From: Nesterenkonia sandarakina
GTDB lineage: Bacteria; Actinomycetota; Actinomycetes; Actinomycetales; Micrococcaceae
DNA length: 64,000 nucleotides
Assembly (NCBI RefSeq): GCF_003003175.1
Contig: NZ_PVTY01000013.1
Span: forward strand, 37,883-101,882
Direction: 5' to 3'
Made by a program: the position numbers and the translations under genes. Shown here in pieces: positions 16,030-25,255 of the stretch. The notes beneath the pieces were generated by a model. It saw nothing but the letters and a program-made list of their open reading frames with translations, searched no databases and was not told the DNA's origin. How positions within the stretch are numbered: the stretch's first letter is position 1; each line of letters opens with the position of its first letter.

Positions 16030-17904
16030 TCAGGCGCCCATGGAGCTGCGCCAGGCGGCGTCGAGCTTGGCGTAGTACCCGCCCTGAGCCGCCAGCTCGG
16101 CCGGCGCGCCGTCCTCGACCACTCGGCCGTCGTCGATCACCAGGACCCGGTCGGCGATCGCGACCGTGGAGAGCCGGTGCGCGATGATCAGCGCGGTGCG
16201 GTTGCCCAGCAGCCGCTCAAGACCCTGCTACACCAGCGCCTCGCTGGGCAGGTCCAGCGATGAGGTCGCCTCATCGAGGATCAGCACGGCGGGGTCGGCC
16301 AGGAACGCCCGGGCGAAGGAGATCAGCTGACGCTGACCGGCCGAGAGCCGGCCGCCGCGCTTGTTGACGTCGGTGTCGTAGCCCTCGGGCAGCTCCATGA
16401 TCAGGTCGTGGCAGCCCACGGCCTTGGCCGCGGCGATGATCTCCTGCTCGGAGGCCTCCGGGCGGCCCAGCGCGATGTTGCCGCGGATGGTGCCGGAGAA
16501 CAGGAACGCCTCCTGGGTCACCATCGCCACGTGCCGGTGATGATCGGCCACGGCGAGCTCGCGCAGGTCCACCCCGTCAAGGCTCACCGAGCCGCCGCTG
16601 ACGTCGTAGAACCGGGCCAGCAGCTTCGCCAGCGTGGACTTGCCCGCTCCGGTGCGTCCCACCACAGCCACGGTCTGGCCTGCGGGGATGTGCAGGTCCA
16701 AGGCGTGGAGCACCACCGGACCGTCCTCGGCGTAGCGGAACGAGGCCTGCCGGAACTCCAGCTCGCCCCGGGCCTCGGGCAGGTGCCGCGGGTAGTGGGC
16801 CTCGGTGACCGTGGGGCTCTCCTCCAGCAGCCCGGAGACCTTCTCCAGCGCCGCGGTGGCCGACTGCAGCGAGTTGTAGAACATCGCGATCATGTCCAGC
16901 GGCTGGAAGACGCGTTTGGTCGCCAGCACCAGGGCGACCAGCACCCCGATCCCGAGATCGCCCTCGAGCACGCGGTATCCGCCCCAGAGCAGCACCACGG
17001 TGACGGTGATGTTGCCGATGAGCATCAGCGAGGGCTGCAGCACCCCGAACAGTGAGATCGAGCGGACCATGTCCTCGCGGTAGTCCGCCGCGAGGCGACG
17101 ATACTGCCGGGACCGCGAGTCTTCGCGGCGGAAGGCCTGCACGGCGCGGATGCCGGTCATGGACTCCACGAAGTGCACGATCATCTTCGCCGAGGAGACC
17201 CGGGTACGTCGATACGCCACCTCGGAGTTGCGCTGGTACCAGCGGCCGAGCACCGCGATCGGGATCAGCGCCGCCAGCAGCACCAGTCCGGACTGGAAGT
17301 CCATGATCAGGATGGTCACTGCGGTGAAGAACATGAACATGATGCCCTGGACCAGGGAGTTGATCCCGCCGTCGAGCAGCTCGCGCAGCGACTCCAGGTC
17401 AGAGGTCTGCCGGGAGATCACCTTGCCGGAGGTGTAGTCCTCGTGGAAGTCCAGGCTCAGCGCCTGGGTCTTGCGGAACACCTCCCCACGCAGGGTGAAG
17501 AGCATCTGCTGCGAGGCTTCGGCGGTCATCCGGGTGTAGTGGAAGATCAGCACGCCCGCCGTCACGGCGCAGGCGATGTAGGACAGGCCTGGCAGCCACA
17601 TGCCGGAGCTCTGCCCCGCCGTCATCCGGGGCAGGCCCCAGTCGATGGCCCAGGCGACGATCAGCGGAATCGAGGCCTGCGCGGCCTGGGCGATCACCAC
17701 GAAGATCGCGGTGATCAGCAGCTTCCGGCGGACCCCGACGGAGAGCTGGACCAGCAGCTTCCAGGAACGACGCCGGATGAACTGGCGCTCCTCCTTGTCC
17801 AGCTGGATCTGCTCCTCGCCGGCGGTCCCGCGCAGATGGGAGAAGCGGTCGCCGGCGGCGTCGGTCGTGACCGGTCGGCGGGACTCGCTGGTGGACTCAC
17901 TCAT
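16030..17904 (-). pseudogene. ABC exporter half-transporter interrupted by a premature TAG
   Basis: The frame from 17904 encodes a six-helix ABC exporter membrane domain and most of an ATPase: Walker A GRTGAGKST, signature LSAGQ, Walker B with catalytic Glu in LILDEATSSLD. It stops at a TAG at 16228-16230, after 558 residues. Reading on in the same frame gives the missing end, [20 protein letters not shown] and so on, to a TGA at 16030-16032, for 624 residues in all. The TAG stands where a Gln (CAG) is usual, so a single C-to-T change explains it. The truncated product lacks the H-loop His, so it should not hydrolyse ATP. Its start overlaps the partner gene by eight bases. Sequencing error or readthrough remains possible. 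Confidence 0.85.
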
Positions 17905-19783
17905 GGCTGAGCACCTCCTCGGCGCTGACGGGACGAACGCTGGCGCTCATGACCTCGCGGTAGGCGGGGCTGCGCTCCAGAAGCTCGGCGTGGGTGCCGA
18001 CGTCGCTGATCCGGCCGTGCTCGAGCAGCGCCACCCGGTCGGCCATCGCGACGGTGGAGGGGCGGTGCGCGACGATCAGCGTGGTGGTCCGGTTCAGCAC
18101 TTCGCGCAGGCGGTGGGTCACGGCCTCCTCGGTGCGCACGTCCAGGGCTGAGAGCGGGTCGTCGAGCAGCAGCACCGAGGGGGCGGAGGCGATCGCACGC
18201 GCCAGCGCGAGGCGCTGCCGCTGTCCGCCGGAGAGGCTCAGCCCCTCCTCCCCCACCGGAGTGTCCGCGCCACGAGGAAGGTTCTCGACGAATTCGGCGT
18301 CGGCGGTGACCAGCGTCCGGCGCAGCACCGCGTCGAGCTCCTCGGGCACGGGTGCGGCGTCGCGGTGCGGGTTCTGCGGATCGTCGACGTCGCGCAGGTG
18401 AGAGGTGCCCAGCAGCACATTGGACTTCACAGAGGTGGAGAACAGGATCGGGTCCTCGAAGGCGACACCGATCCGGGAGCGGAGGTCGGCCAGGCTGAAG
18501 TCCTTGACGTCCACCCCGTCGACGCGGATCGCTCCGCCGGTGACCTCATAGAGCCGGGGGATCAGGTTCAGCAGCGTGGAGGTGCCGCCGCCGGTGGCGG
18601 AGACCAGCGCCATGGTCTCCCCGGGCCTGACCTTCAGCGTGACCCCGTCGATCAGGTCGCGCTCCCCGGTCTTGGTGTCGGGGTAGCGGAAGTGGACGTC
18701 GTCGAGCTCGAGCACGCCGCGCTCCGGGGCGCGGACGGGATCGGCCGGGGAGGTGATCTCGGTGGCGGTGTCCATGACATCGGCGTGCCGGTCGATGGCG
18801 GTCTTCGCGGTGAAGGTCATGCCCAGCATCATGCCCACGCCCTCGATCGGACCCTTGAGCACGGCGGCGGTCGCGAAGAAGGCCGCAAGCGCTCCGATGG
18901 TCACGCCGGTGGTCTCCTGGTTGGCGACCTGCCAGATCCCGATCAGCAGGCAGAGCCCGAGGATTCCCTCAGGCAGGATCACCATGGCCATCAGGAACTT
19001 CGCCAGCGTGCGGGCCTTGGAGACCTCGAGGTCGCGCAGCTCATCGGCCTCTTCGGTGAAGCCTTCCAGCGCGTAGTCTCCACGGCCGAAGGCCTTCAGG
19101 ACGCGGATCCCGTGCACGGACTCCTCGACCTTGGTGGCGACGTCGCCGGCCTGGTCCTGGGAGGCGCGCGAGTAGTGCACGAACTTCTGCCGGAACCGCG
19201 GCCCGATGATCATGATCGGCAGCGCGGCACCGAGGAACACCACGGCGAGCAGCGGTGAGAGCGTGGCCATCAGGGTGAACCCGACCAGCAGGCTGACCAC
19301 CGAGGTGATCAGCATCAGTGAGCCGAAGGCGAACCAGCGACGGAGCAGGTTCAGGTCGGCGATCGCGCGGGACTGCAGCTGTCCGGCGCCCCAGGCGGAG
19401 TGGAAGGAGGCAGAGAGGTCCTGGAGCTTGTCGAAGAGCCCGGTCCGCATGGAGGTCTCGGCATCCGAGGCCGGCGGGATCACGAAGAATCGACGCAGGT
19501 AGACCAGCCCGGCCTCCAGCACGCCGAGTCCGAGGATGACCGCGCCGGCGATCCACACGGCGCTCACCTGCGCCCCGTCGTCGAGCAGCGAGTTCACCAG
19601 GACCTGGAGCACCTGCGGGATGGACAGCGCGACGACGCCGGCGCCGATCGCCGCGAGCAGACCCAGGGTCCAGCGCAGCTTGAGACCGTCGAGGTAGGGC
19701 CCGAGCCGGGTCAGGGCCTGCCAGAGCGTGCGAGGACGCTCGGGGGTCTCAGTCGTCTCGACTCCAGCCGCTCGTTGCATCAA
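17897..19783 (-). CDS. ABC exporter half-transporter with degenerate ATP-binding motifs
   Basis: A 628-residue membrane-plus-ATPase protein, partner of the gene just downstream. Its Walker A reads VSATGGGTSTLLN, with Thr401 in place of the essential Lys, and the catalytic Glu position is Asp (LLLDDPLSALD). The signature LSLSGGQRQRLALARA and the H-loop in IVAHRPSTV are intact. This is the pattern of the degenerate half of heterodimeric exporters, where the partner supplies Walker A/B and this half supplies the signature. Because the partner carries a stop codon, the complex is probably inactive. The substrate is unknown. Confidence 0.9.
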   Translation of the reverse strand: MMQRAAGVETTETPERPRTLWQALTRLGPYLDGLKLRWTLGLLAAIGAGVVALSIPQVLQVLVNSLLDDGAQVSAVWIAGAVILGLGVLEAGLVYLRRFFVIPPASDAETSMRTGLFDKLQDLSASFHSAWGAGQLQSRAIADLNLLRRWFAFGSLMLITSVVSLLVGFTLMATLSPLLAVVFLGAALPIMIIGPRFRQKFVHYSRASQDQAGDVATKVEESVHGIRVLKAFGRGDYALEGFTEEADELRDLEVSKARTLAKFLMAMVILPEGILGLCLLIGIWQVANQETTGVTIGALAAFFATAAVLKGPIEGVGMMLGMTFTAKTAIDRHADVMDTATEITSPADPVRAPERGVLELDDVHFRYPDTKTGERDLIDGVTLKVRPGETMALVSATGGGTSTLLNLIPRLYEVTGGAIRVDGVDVKDFSLADLRSRIGVAFEDPILFSTSVKSNVLLGTSHLRDVDDPQNPHRDAAPVPEELDAVLRRTLVTADAEFVENLPRGADTPVGEEGLSLSGGQRQRLALARAIASAPSVLLLDDPLSALDVRTEEAVTHRLREVLNRTTTLIVAHRPSTVAMADRVALLEHGRISDVGTHAELLERSPAYREVMSASVRPVSAEEVLSHE

Positions 19784-19792
19784 GCAACTAAC

Positions 19793-20728
19793 CTAGGTCG
19801 TTTTGTGCTGAACTTCAATGAGTGTGGCCTCCGGAGGGCAGAACAGCCTGACCGGCGCGGTGCGCGAGGTGCCGATGCCTGCCGAGACGTGCAGCGGAAC
19901 CTCGCGGGCAGGCTCGGCTCGCCGGCCTGGGACTTCTCTGCCCGGCCCCTGCCCACCCGGCAGCTGTTGACTGGGAACCTGGACCGAGCTGAGGCCCTTG
20001 GCCTGGGAGCGCGGCAGGTCGCAGTTGGTGACCAGGGCGCGGCCGCCGGGCAGGCAGACCTGCCCGCCGTGGGTGTGGCCTGCGAGGATCAGCTCGGCGC
20101 CGTTGCCGGCGAGCGTGTCCAGCGCGGCGGAGACCGGCGCGTGGGCGACTCCGATGCGCAGCGGCTCGGCCTCTGCGCTGTGAGCCTGCGCCGAGCCTGG
20201 AGTCTGCTCCGTGCCGCCGGATGCGGGCCAGCCCTGGAAGTCGTCGCGGCCGATGTGCGGATCATCCATCCCGGAGAAGCTGAGCTGCTGCCCGGCGACG
20301 GTCAGCGAAGCGGTGCGGTTGTTGAGGTTCTTCCAGCCGCTGGACTCGAAGCCGCTGAACAGGCGCTGCCAGTCCAGACTTTCAGGCTCCGCGTCCAGCT
20401 TGGACGGACCGCGGAAATAGCGCAGCGGGTTCCTCCAGGTGGGAGCGAAGTAGTCATTGGATCCCCCGACGAACACGCCGGGGAACTGCCGCAGCGGCTC
20501 CAGGGCCTCGAGCACCTCGCCCACGGCGTCGGGGTGGGAGAGGTTGTCTCCGGTATTGATGACCAGGTCGGGCTTCAGCTCGGCCAGCGACTGCAGCCAG
20601 GCGAACTTCTTCCGCTGTCCCGGGACGTAGTGGATGTCGGAGATGTGCAGGATGCGAAGCCCCGCTCCGACCCGCAGCGGCACAGCGACGTGGCGGATCC
20701 GGAAGTCATTGACGCCCAGACCCACCAC
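19793..20728 (-). CDS. Metallophosphoesterase
   Basis: A 311-residue calcineurin-like phosphoesterase with the metal-binding series LHISDIHY, INTGDNL, GGSNDY (usually GNHD, here with Ser and Asn), VAHAP and LAGHTHGGQVCLP. The GTG at 20728 is the first start after the penicillin-binding-protein stop, 20 bases downstream of it, so the two are probably cotranscribed, as often seen in actinobacteria. It may act on a phospholipid or cell-wall intermediate, but that is inference. A Pro/Gly-rich insertion lies near residues 250-270. Confidence 0.88.
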   Translation of the reverse strand: MVGLGVNDFRIRHVAVPLRVGAGLRILHISDIHYVPGQRKKFAWLQSLAELKPDLVINTGDNLSHPDAVGEVLEALEPLRQFPGVFVGGSNDYFAPTWRNPLRYFRGPSKLDAEPESLDWQRLFSGFESSGWKNLNNRTASLTVAGQQLSFSGMDDPHIGRDDFQGWPASGGTEQTPGSAQAHSAEAEPLRIGVAHAPVSAALDTLAGNGAELILAGHTHGGQVCLPGGRALVTNCDLPRSQAKGLSSVQVPSQQLPGGQGPGREVPGRRAEPAREVPLHVSAGIGTSRTAPVRLFCPPEATLIEVQHKTT

Positions 20729-20748
20729 CTTCAGGGAGGCGGTGGCGC

Positions 20749-23040
20749 TCAGTTGTCGTCTCCGCCGCCGCCGTTGCTGCCGCCACCGGTGTTGTTGCCA
20801 CCGTTGCCGCCGCCGTCGTTGCCGCCGTTGTTGTCGCCGTCGTTCTCAGAGTCGTCGTCCGACTCGTTCTCGCTGGAGTCTCCCCCGCGGGACACGGTGC
20901 CGCCGTCGCGATAGCGGGCCAGGTCGCGCCGGTCCTCGAACGGTGAGTCGTCGGCCTCACGGAAGTCGGAGGTGTCGTAGTCCCCGCCGACCTGTTCCAT
21001 ATATGCCAGCCACATCGGGGCTGCGAGCGTGGAGCCGAAGAAGTCCTCGTAGGTCTCGCCGTTGATCGCCCGACGGTTGTTCCCGTAGCCGGAGGTGATC
21101 TCTTCGGTGTTGCCGACCCAGCTGGCCGTGGAGACGCCCGAGGAGAACCCGACGAACCAGGTCGAGGACTCGAAGTTGTTGGTGCCGGTCTTGCCCGCCA
21201 TCGGGAACGGCGGATCGCCGGCGGCGATCGTGCCTTCGGCGATATTGATCGTGATGTCGTTCACCTGTGCGACCACGTCCTCGTCGATGACCTGTTCGCA
21301 GCTCTCCCCGGGGACGTTGTATTCGTTGCCGTGGGTGTCGGTGACTTCGAGGATGGCGCGGGGCTGGCAGTAGTTGCCGTCGTCGGCGAAGGCCGCGTAG
21401 GCGGCCGCCTGGGTCAGCGGGGAGACTCCGTCGGACCCGAGCACGAAGGAGGGGTTCGCCGGGCTGATGCCTTCGCCGTCACTCGCGGTATGGACGTTCA
21501 GCCGGTCAGTCACGTCGGTGATGGCGCAGAGGTCCATATCGGACGCCGTGGCCAGGGTTGCGGTGTTGACCGAGAAGTAGACGCCGTAGTCGATCGTCAT
21601 GCGCCGGTTCGTGTCCTCTTCGACGTTGTCGACCTCGTAGGAGTCGTCTGAGGTGGTGTATCCCCGCTCCAGGCAGGATGCCTCCCAGCGCTCCGTGTTG
21701 GCCCACTCCGCGACGGAGGCGTCCACCACGTCGTCGGTGGCTCCACCTTCCTCGATATGGGCGGCGACCACGAACGGCTTCAGCGAGGAACCGGCCTGGA
21801 AGCCGTAGGTCCCGCCGTCGGCGAGGTCCACGTTGTAGTTGATCGTGGTCTCACCGATCGACCCTTCGCTGCCCGGACCGTAGGTCCGGTTCTGAGCCAT
21901 GGCCAGAATGTTGCCGGTGCCGGGCTCCACCGAAGTGATCGCGGCGCCGGCCTCGGAGCTGTCGTTGCGTGGGACCGTGGCCTCGACCTCTTCCTCGGCG
22001 GCAACCTGCGCGTCGGGGTCGAGGGTCGTGGTGATGCGCAGCCCGCCGCGGTCCAGCAGCTCTGCGCGGGCATCCTCGTCGGGGCCGAAGGTGTCACTGG
22101 CGAGGATCTCGCGGCGCACGTAGTCGCAGAAGTATTCGCCCTTGGTGGCGGAGATGCAGCCGACCTCTTCGCGGTTGATGTCCAGGCCGAGTCCGGAGGC
22201 GATCGCCTCGTCATACTCCCCCTGAGAGATCACACCCTCGCTGAGCATGGCGCCGAGCACCACGTCCCGGCGGCCCTGGGACGCCTCCGGGTTGACCTCG
22301 GGGTTGTAGCCGTTGGGGGACTGCACCATGCCGGCCAGGACCGCGGACTGTGCCGCGTTCAGCTCCGAGGCGGGAATGCCCCAGTAGTACTGGGCGGCGG
22401 CCTCCACACCGTAGGTCTGGCCTCCCAGGAGAACGATGTTCAGGTAGCCCTCAAGGATCTCGTCCTTGGTCATCTCCTGCTCGACGGCGACGGCGAGCTT
22501 CATCTCTCGCAGCTTGTCGGCATAGGTCTTCTGGCCGGTGCCGGAGATGGTCAGTCGCCCCTCACCGGTGAGCACCACCGCGTTGATCAGCATGTTGTTC
22601 ACGTACTGCTGAGTGATCGTGGAGGCGCCCTGCTGGGAGTCGGAGGTGGCGTTGTGCACCAGCGCGCGGGAGAGGCCTCGGGGATCGACCCCGCCGTGCT
22701 CGTAGAATCGCTCGTCCTCGATGGCGATGATGGCGTCGATCATCTCCTGGGAGATGTCCTCCAGAGCCACCGGCTGCCGGTTCTCCGCGTAGAAGGTCGC
22801 CAGCTCGGTGCCGTCGGAGGCGTAGATGTGGGACGGCACGCTGAGCGGCTCCTCAGCCAGCTCGGCGGGGATGTCCTCAAGGATCTCCGTGCCGGCGGCC
22901 GCAGCAGCGCCGCCGGAGGCCGCGAGCGGGAAGATCAGCCCTGCTGCCAGCAGGCCGCACAGAGCACTCACGCCCAGGAAGGACATGATCTTGCCGACCG
23001 TGGTGGCAGTATCAAACAGGGGGGATTTACGTGACGCCAT
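20749..23040 (-). CDS. Class A penicillin-binding protein (transglycosylase/transpeptidase)
   Basis: The ATG at 23040 gives MASRKSPLFDTATTVGKIM, matching the conserved start of the family; in-frame starts at 23049 and 23064 exist. After one membrane anchor (about 20-45) comes the glycosyltransferase domain (IEDERFYEHGGVDPRG, QGASTITQQYVNN, EGYLNIVLLGGQTYGVEAAA). The transpeptidase domain follows with SxxK in GSSLKPF, SxN in YFSVNTA and KTG in MAGKTGTNN. The tail is a low-complexity Asn/Gly/Asp stretch. The protein polymerizes and crosslinks peptidoglycan outside the membrane. Acidic composition is marked. Confidence 0.95.
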   Translation of the reverse strand: MASRKSPLFDTATTVGKIMSFLGVSALCGLLAAGLIFPLAASGGAAAAAGTEILEDIPAELAEEPLSVPSHIYASDGTELATFYAENRQPVALEDISQEMIDAIIAIEDERFYEHGGVDPRGLSRALVHNATSDSQQGASTITQQYVNNMLINAVVLTGEGRLTISGTGQKTYADKLREMKLAVAVEQEMTKDEILEGYLNIVLLGGQTYGVEAAAQYYWGIPASELNAAQSAVLAGMVQSPNGYNPEVNPEASQGRRDVVLGAMLSEGVISQGEYDEAIASGLGLDINREEVGCISATKGEYFCDYVRREILASDTFGPDEDARAELLDRGGLRITTTLDPDAQVAAEEEVEATVPRNDSSEAGAAITSVEPGTGNILAMAQNRTYGPGSEGSIGETTINYNVDLADGGTYGFQAGSSLKPFVVAAHIEEGGATDDVVDASVAEWANTERWEASCLERGYTTSDDSYEVDNVEEDTNRRMTIDYGVYFSVNTATLATASDMDLCAITDVTDRLNVHTASDGEGISPANPSFVLGSDGVSPLTQAAAYAAFADDGNYCQPRAILEVTDTHGNEYNVPGESCEQVIDEDVVAQVNDITINIAEGTIAAGDPPFPMAGKTGTNNFESSTWFVGFSSGVSTASWVGNTEEITSGYGNNRRAINGETYEDFFGSTLAAPMWLAYMEQVGGDYDTSDFREADDSPFEDRRDLARYRDGGTVSRGGDSSENESDDDSENDGDNNGGNDGGGNGGNNTGGGSNGGGGDDN

Positions 23041-23132
23041 GGGCTTCATCTTACCGTCAAGCACAAACCGGTCGCGGGAGGTGACGTCGCGCGCATCGGG
23101 GCGGGCTCTTCTTGGTCCCGACGGGCGTCCGT

Positions 23133-23138
23133 TAGTCT
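23133..23138 (+). promoter_or_regulatory. Predicted -10 (TAGTCT) before the DUF4177 gene
   Basis: TAGTCT ends six bases before the ATG at 23145, with no Shine-Dalgarno. Confidence 0.45.
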
Positions 23139-23144
23139 GAGGCT

Positions 23145-23312
23145 ATGAGTGCATCTGAGACCCAATGGGAATACGCCACGATTCCGCTGATCATCCACAA
23201 CACCAAGGGGATCCTCGACCAGTGGGGCGAGGACGGCTGGGAGCTGGTCACCGTGCTGCCCGGCCCCGAGGGCAACGCCCCCGTCGCCTACCTCAAGCGC
23301 CCGCGGAACTGA
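23145..23312 (+). CDS. Small DUF4177 protein
   Basis: A 55-residue protein: MSASETQWEYATIPLI, then ILDQWGEDGWELVTVLPGP and VAYLKRP. The WEYATIPLI...WGEDGWELV pattern is that of DUF4177, a small domain of unknown function common next to RidA genes in actinobacteria. It starts after a leaderless-type -10 and is followed 10 bases later by ridA, so the two are likely cotranscribed. Confidence 0.88.
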   Translation: MSASETQWEYATIPLIIHNTKGILDQWGEDGWELVTVLPGPEGNAPVAYLKRPRN

Positions 23313-23322
23313 GCCAGACGCT

Positions 23323-23796
23323 ATGGCTGAACAGATCTCTGCAGTTGAAGCGCGCCTGGCCGAACTCGGCCTGAGCGTCCCCGAGGTGGTCCCCCCGGTC
23401 GCGTCGTATCAGCCAGCGGTCATCGCCGACGGCGTGGTCTACGTCTCCGGACAGCTGCCCTTCGTCGATGGAGCGCTGCCGCTGACCGGCAAGGTCGGCG
23501 CGGAGGTCACCGAGGAGCAGGCCTATGAGCTCGCGCGCCAGTGCGCGCTCAACTGCATCGGTGCGCTGAAGGCGGCCGTGGGCGACCTGGATCGCATCAC
23601 CCGGATCGCGAAGGTCGGCGGCTTCGTCGCCTCGGTGCCGAGCTTCACCGGTCAGCCCAAGGTGCTCAACGGCGCCTCGGAGCTGCTCGGCGCGGCCTTC
23701 GGCGACGCCGGAGCGCACGCGCGCAGCGCTGTGGGCGTGCCGGTGCTGCCGCTGGACACCCCCGTGGAAGTCGACCTCATCGCCCATGTCCGCTGA
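23323..23796 (+). CDS. RidA-family protein
   Basis: A 157-residue YjgF/RidA-family protein: VYVSGQLPFVDG, ALNCIGALKAAVGDLDRI, KVGGFVASVPSF and SAVGVPVLPLDTPVEVDLIA. RidA deaminates reactive enamine/imine intermediates from PLP enzymes. In this longer subgroup the usual C-terminal R..E of active RidA is only partly kept (ARSAVGV then VEVDLIAHVR), so activity is not certain. It overlaps the ATP-grasp gene by 11 bases and follows DUF4177 closely. Confidence 0.87.
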   Translation: MAEQISAVEARLAELGLSVPEVVPPVASYQPAVIADGVVYVSGQLPFVDGALPLTGKVGAEVTEEQAYELARQCALNCIGALKAAVGDLDRITRIAKVGGFVASVPSFTGQPKVLNGASELLGAAFGDAGAHARSAVGVPVLPLDTPVEVDLIAHVR

Positions 23797-25117
23797 GGCA
23801 CCTGCGGTCCTGACCCAGAACCCACGGTGGCAGCAGCAGGAGCGCCGCTGGGCCGAGGTCGGCTTCGCCCCGGTGATCGTCGGCGGCGACGCCGGAGCCT
23901 ACGGCGCAGCTCGGGCCTTCCACGAGGCCTACGGCATCACCTCGCTGGTGCTCTCGAAGCACCAGATGTGGATGATCAAGCATTCGAAGATCATCACGCA
24001 CCTGGAGATCGAGAACGGCACGGTGATGGAGCATGTGCGCACCGGGCTGAACCTCGCCCCGGTGCGCCGGCTGCGCGATCAGGGGATCCCGATCCTGCTG
24101 CTGGGCGCGATCGACTCCACCGTGCAGGCGATCATCGAGCTGCGTGAGGCCCACCCGGAAGACCTGGGCGACGACGTCGTCGTGCCCTATGTCGACCGGG
24201 CCCGGTTCGATGCCGCCACCGTCAAGGACAACTTCACCGCGCTGGCCGAGAAGCTCGGCGTGGATCACCCGGTCACCCGGGTGGTGGACTTCGGCGCCGC
24301 TCTGGACACCCAGCTTCCGCTGGATCTCAGCTTCCCGGTCTGGGCGAAGCCTGCCGATGTGACCGCCTGGTACTGGACCGAGTTCGAGGGCAAGCACAAG
24401 GTGCACCGGGTGCAGACCCCCGAGGAACTGGCCGAGCTCTTCGGCAAGGTCCATGCCGCCGGGTACCGCGCGAGCTTCGTGGTGCAGGAGGAGGTCCCGG
24501 GCGACGACCAGAACATGCGGGTCCTCACCTGCTACGCCGATCAGAACTCGCGGATCCGTTTCGCCTCCTGGGGCGAGACCGTGGTGGAGGACCACTCCCC
24601 CGCTGCGCTGGGCAACCCCTCGGTGATCCTCACCACGAAGAACTCCGAGGCCGTGGATCAGGCGCAGAAGCTGCTCACCGAGCTGAACTGGGTGGGCTAC
24701 GCGAACTTCGACCTGAAATACGACCCGCGCGACGGCAGGACCAAGTTCTTCGAGCTCAACCCGAGGCTGGGCCGCTCCAGCTACTACATCACCGGGGCGG
24801 GCAACAACCCGGTGGAGTACTACGTGCAGGACTTCATCCGCGGCGAGCTCTCGGCCGACGGCGGGACATCTCGCGTGGAGGACCAGCAGGAGACGGTCTA
24901 CACCGTGCTGCCGGGCTGGTTGGCCGGACGCTATGTCTCTGACCCGGAACGACGACGTCGGATCACGCGAATCCTCCGCTCGGGGGGTGCGCGGAACCCG
25001 TTCTTCTACGCGGCCGACCGCAGCCCGCGCCGGGTCGCCCTGCTGCTCGCCGCGCAGGCCTCGCTGGTCCGGAAGTTCCTGAGGTTCTACCCGCCCTCGG
25101 CCGTCACCGGCGAATAG
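23786..25117 (+). CDS. ATP-grasp carboxylate-amine ligase (possible D-aspartate ligase type)
   Basis: A 443-residue ATP-grasp protein: an N-terminal Rossmann-like part (APVIVGGDAGAYGAARAFHEAYGI), the ATP-binding centre (PVWAKPADVTAW, SFVVQEEVPGDDQNMRVLTCY) and metal ligands in GYANFDLKYDPRDG and KFFELNPRLGRSSYY. It resembles the carbamoyl-phosphate-synthase-like and D-aspartate-ligase group that joins a carboxylate to an amine. Many Micrococcaceae have acidic residues in the peptidoglycan cross-bridge, so a cell-wall role is possible but unproven. It is third in a DUF4177-ridA operon and ends at a strong terminator. Confidence 0.82.
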   Translation: MSAEAPAVLTQNPRWQQQERRWAEVGFAPVIVGGDAGAYGAARAFHEAYGITSLVLSKHQMWMIKHSKIITHLEIENGTVMEHVRTGLNLAPVRRLRDQGIPILLLGAIDSTVQAIIELREAHPEDLGDDVVVPYVDRARFDAATVKDNFTALAEKLGVDHPVTRVVDFGAALDTQLPLDLSFPVWAKPADVTAWYWTEFEGKHKVHRVQTPEELAELFGKVHAAGYRASFVVQEEVPGDDQNMRVLTCYADQNSRIRFASWGETVVEDHSPAALGNPSVILTTKNSEAVDQAQKLLTELNWVGYANFDLKYDPRDGRTKFFELNPRLGRSSYYITGAGNNPVEYYVQDFIRGELSADGGTSRVEDQQETVYTVLPGWLAGRYVSDPERRRRITRILRSGGARNPFFYAADRSPRRVALLLAAQASLVRKFLRFYPPSAVTGE

Positions 25118-25158
25118 CTGACGACGGCGCGGAGAGCTGCCGGCGCTGGAGGCTGCGC

Positions 25159-25207
25159 AGACATAGAAGGAGCGCCCGGCAGACTGCCGGGCGCTCCTTC
25201 TATGTCT
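25159..25207. terminator. Strong bidirectional terminator
   Basis: Two perfect 23-base arms (25159-25181 and 25185-25207) with a three-base GAC loop, GC-rich at the tip and AT-rich at the base. It lies between the convergent ATP-grasp and crp genes and can serve both strands. Confidence 0.9.
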
Positions 25208-25255
25208 GGACTCAGATCCCTGGACTCAGTGCTGGTCGAGACCAGCGGGGTCAGC

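Noticed and set aside
21757..23034. 425-codon plus-strand frame over the penicillin-binding protein
   Set aside because: Antisense shadow with no recognisable domain.
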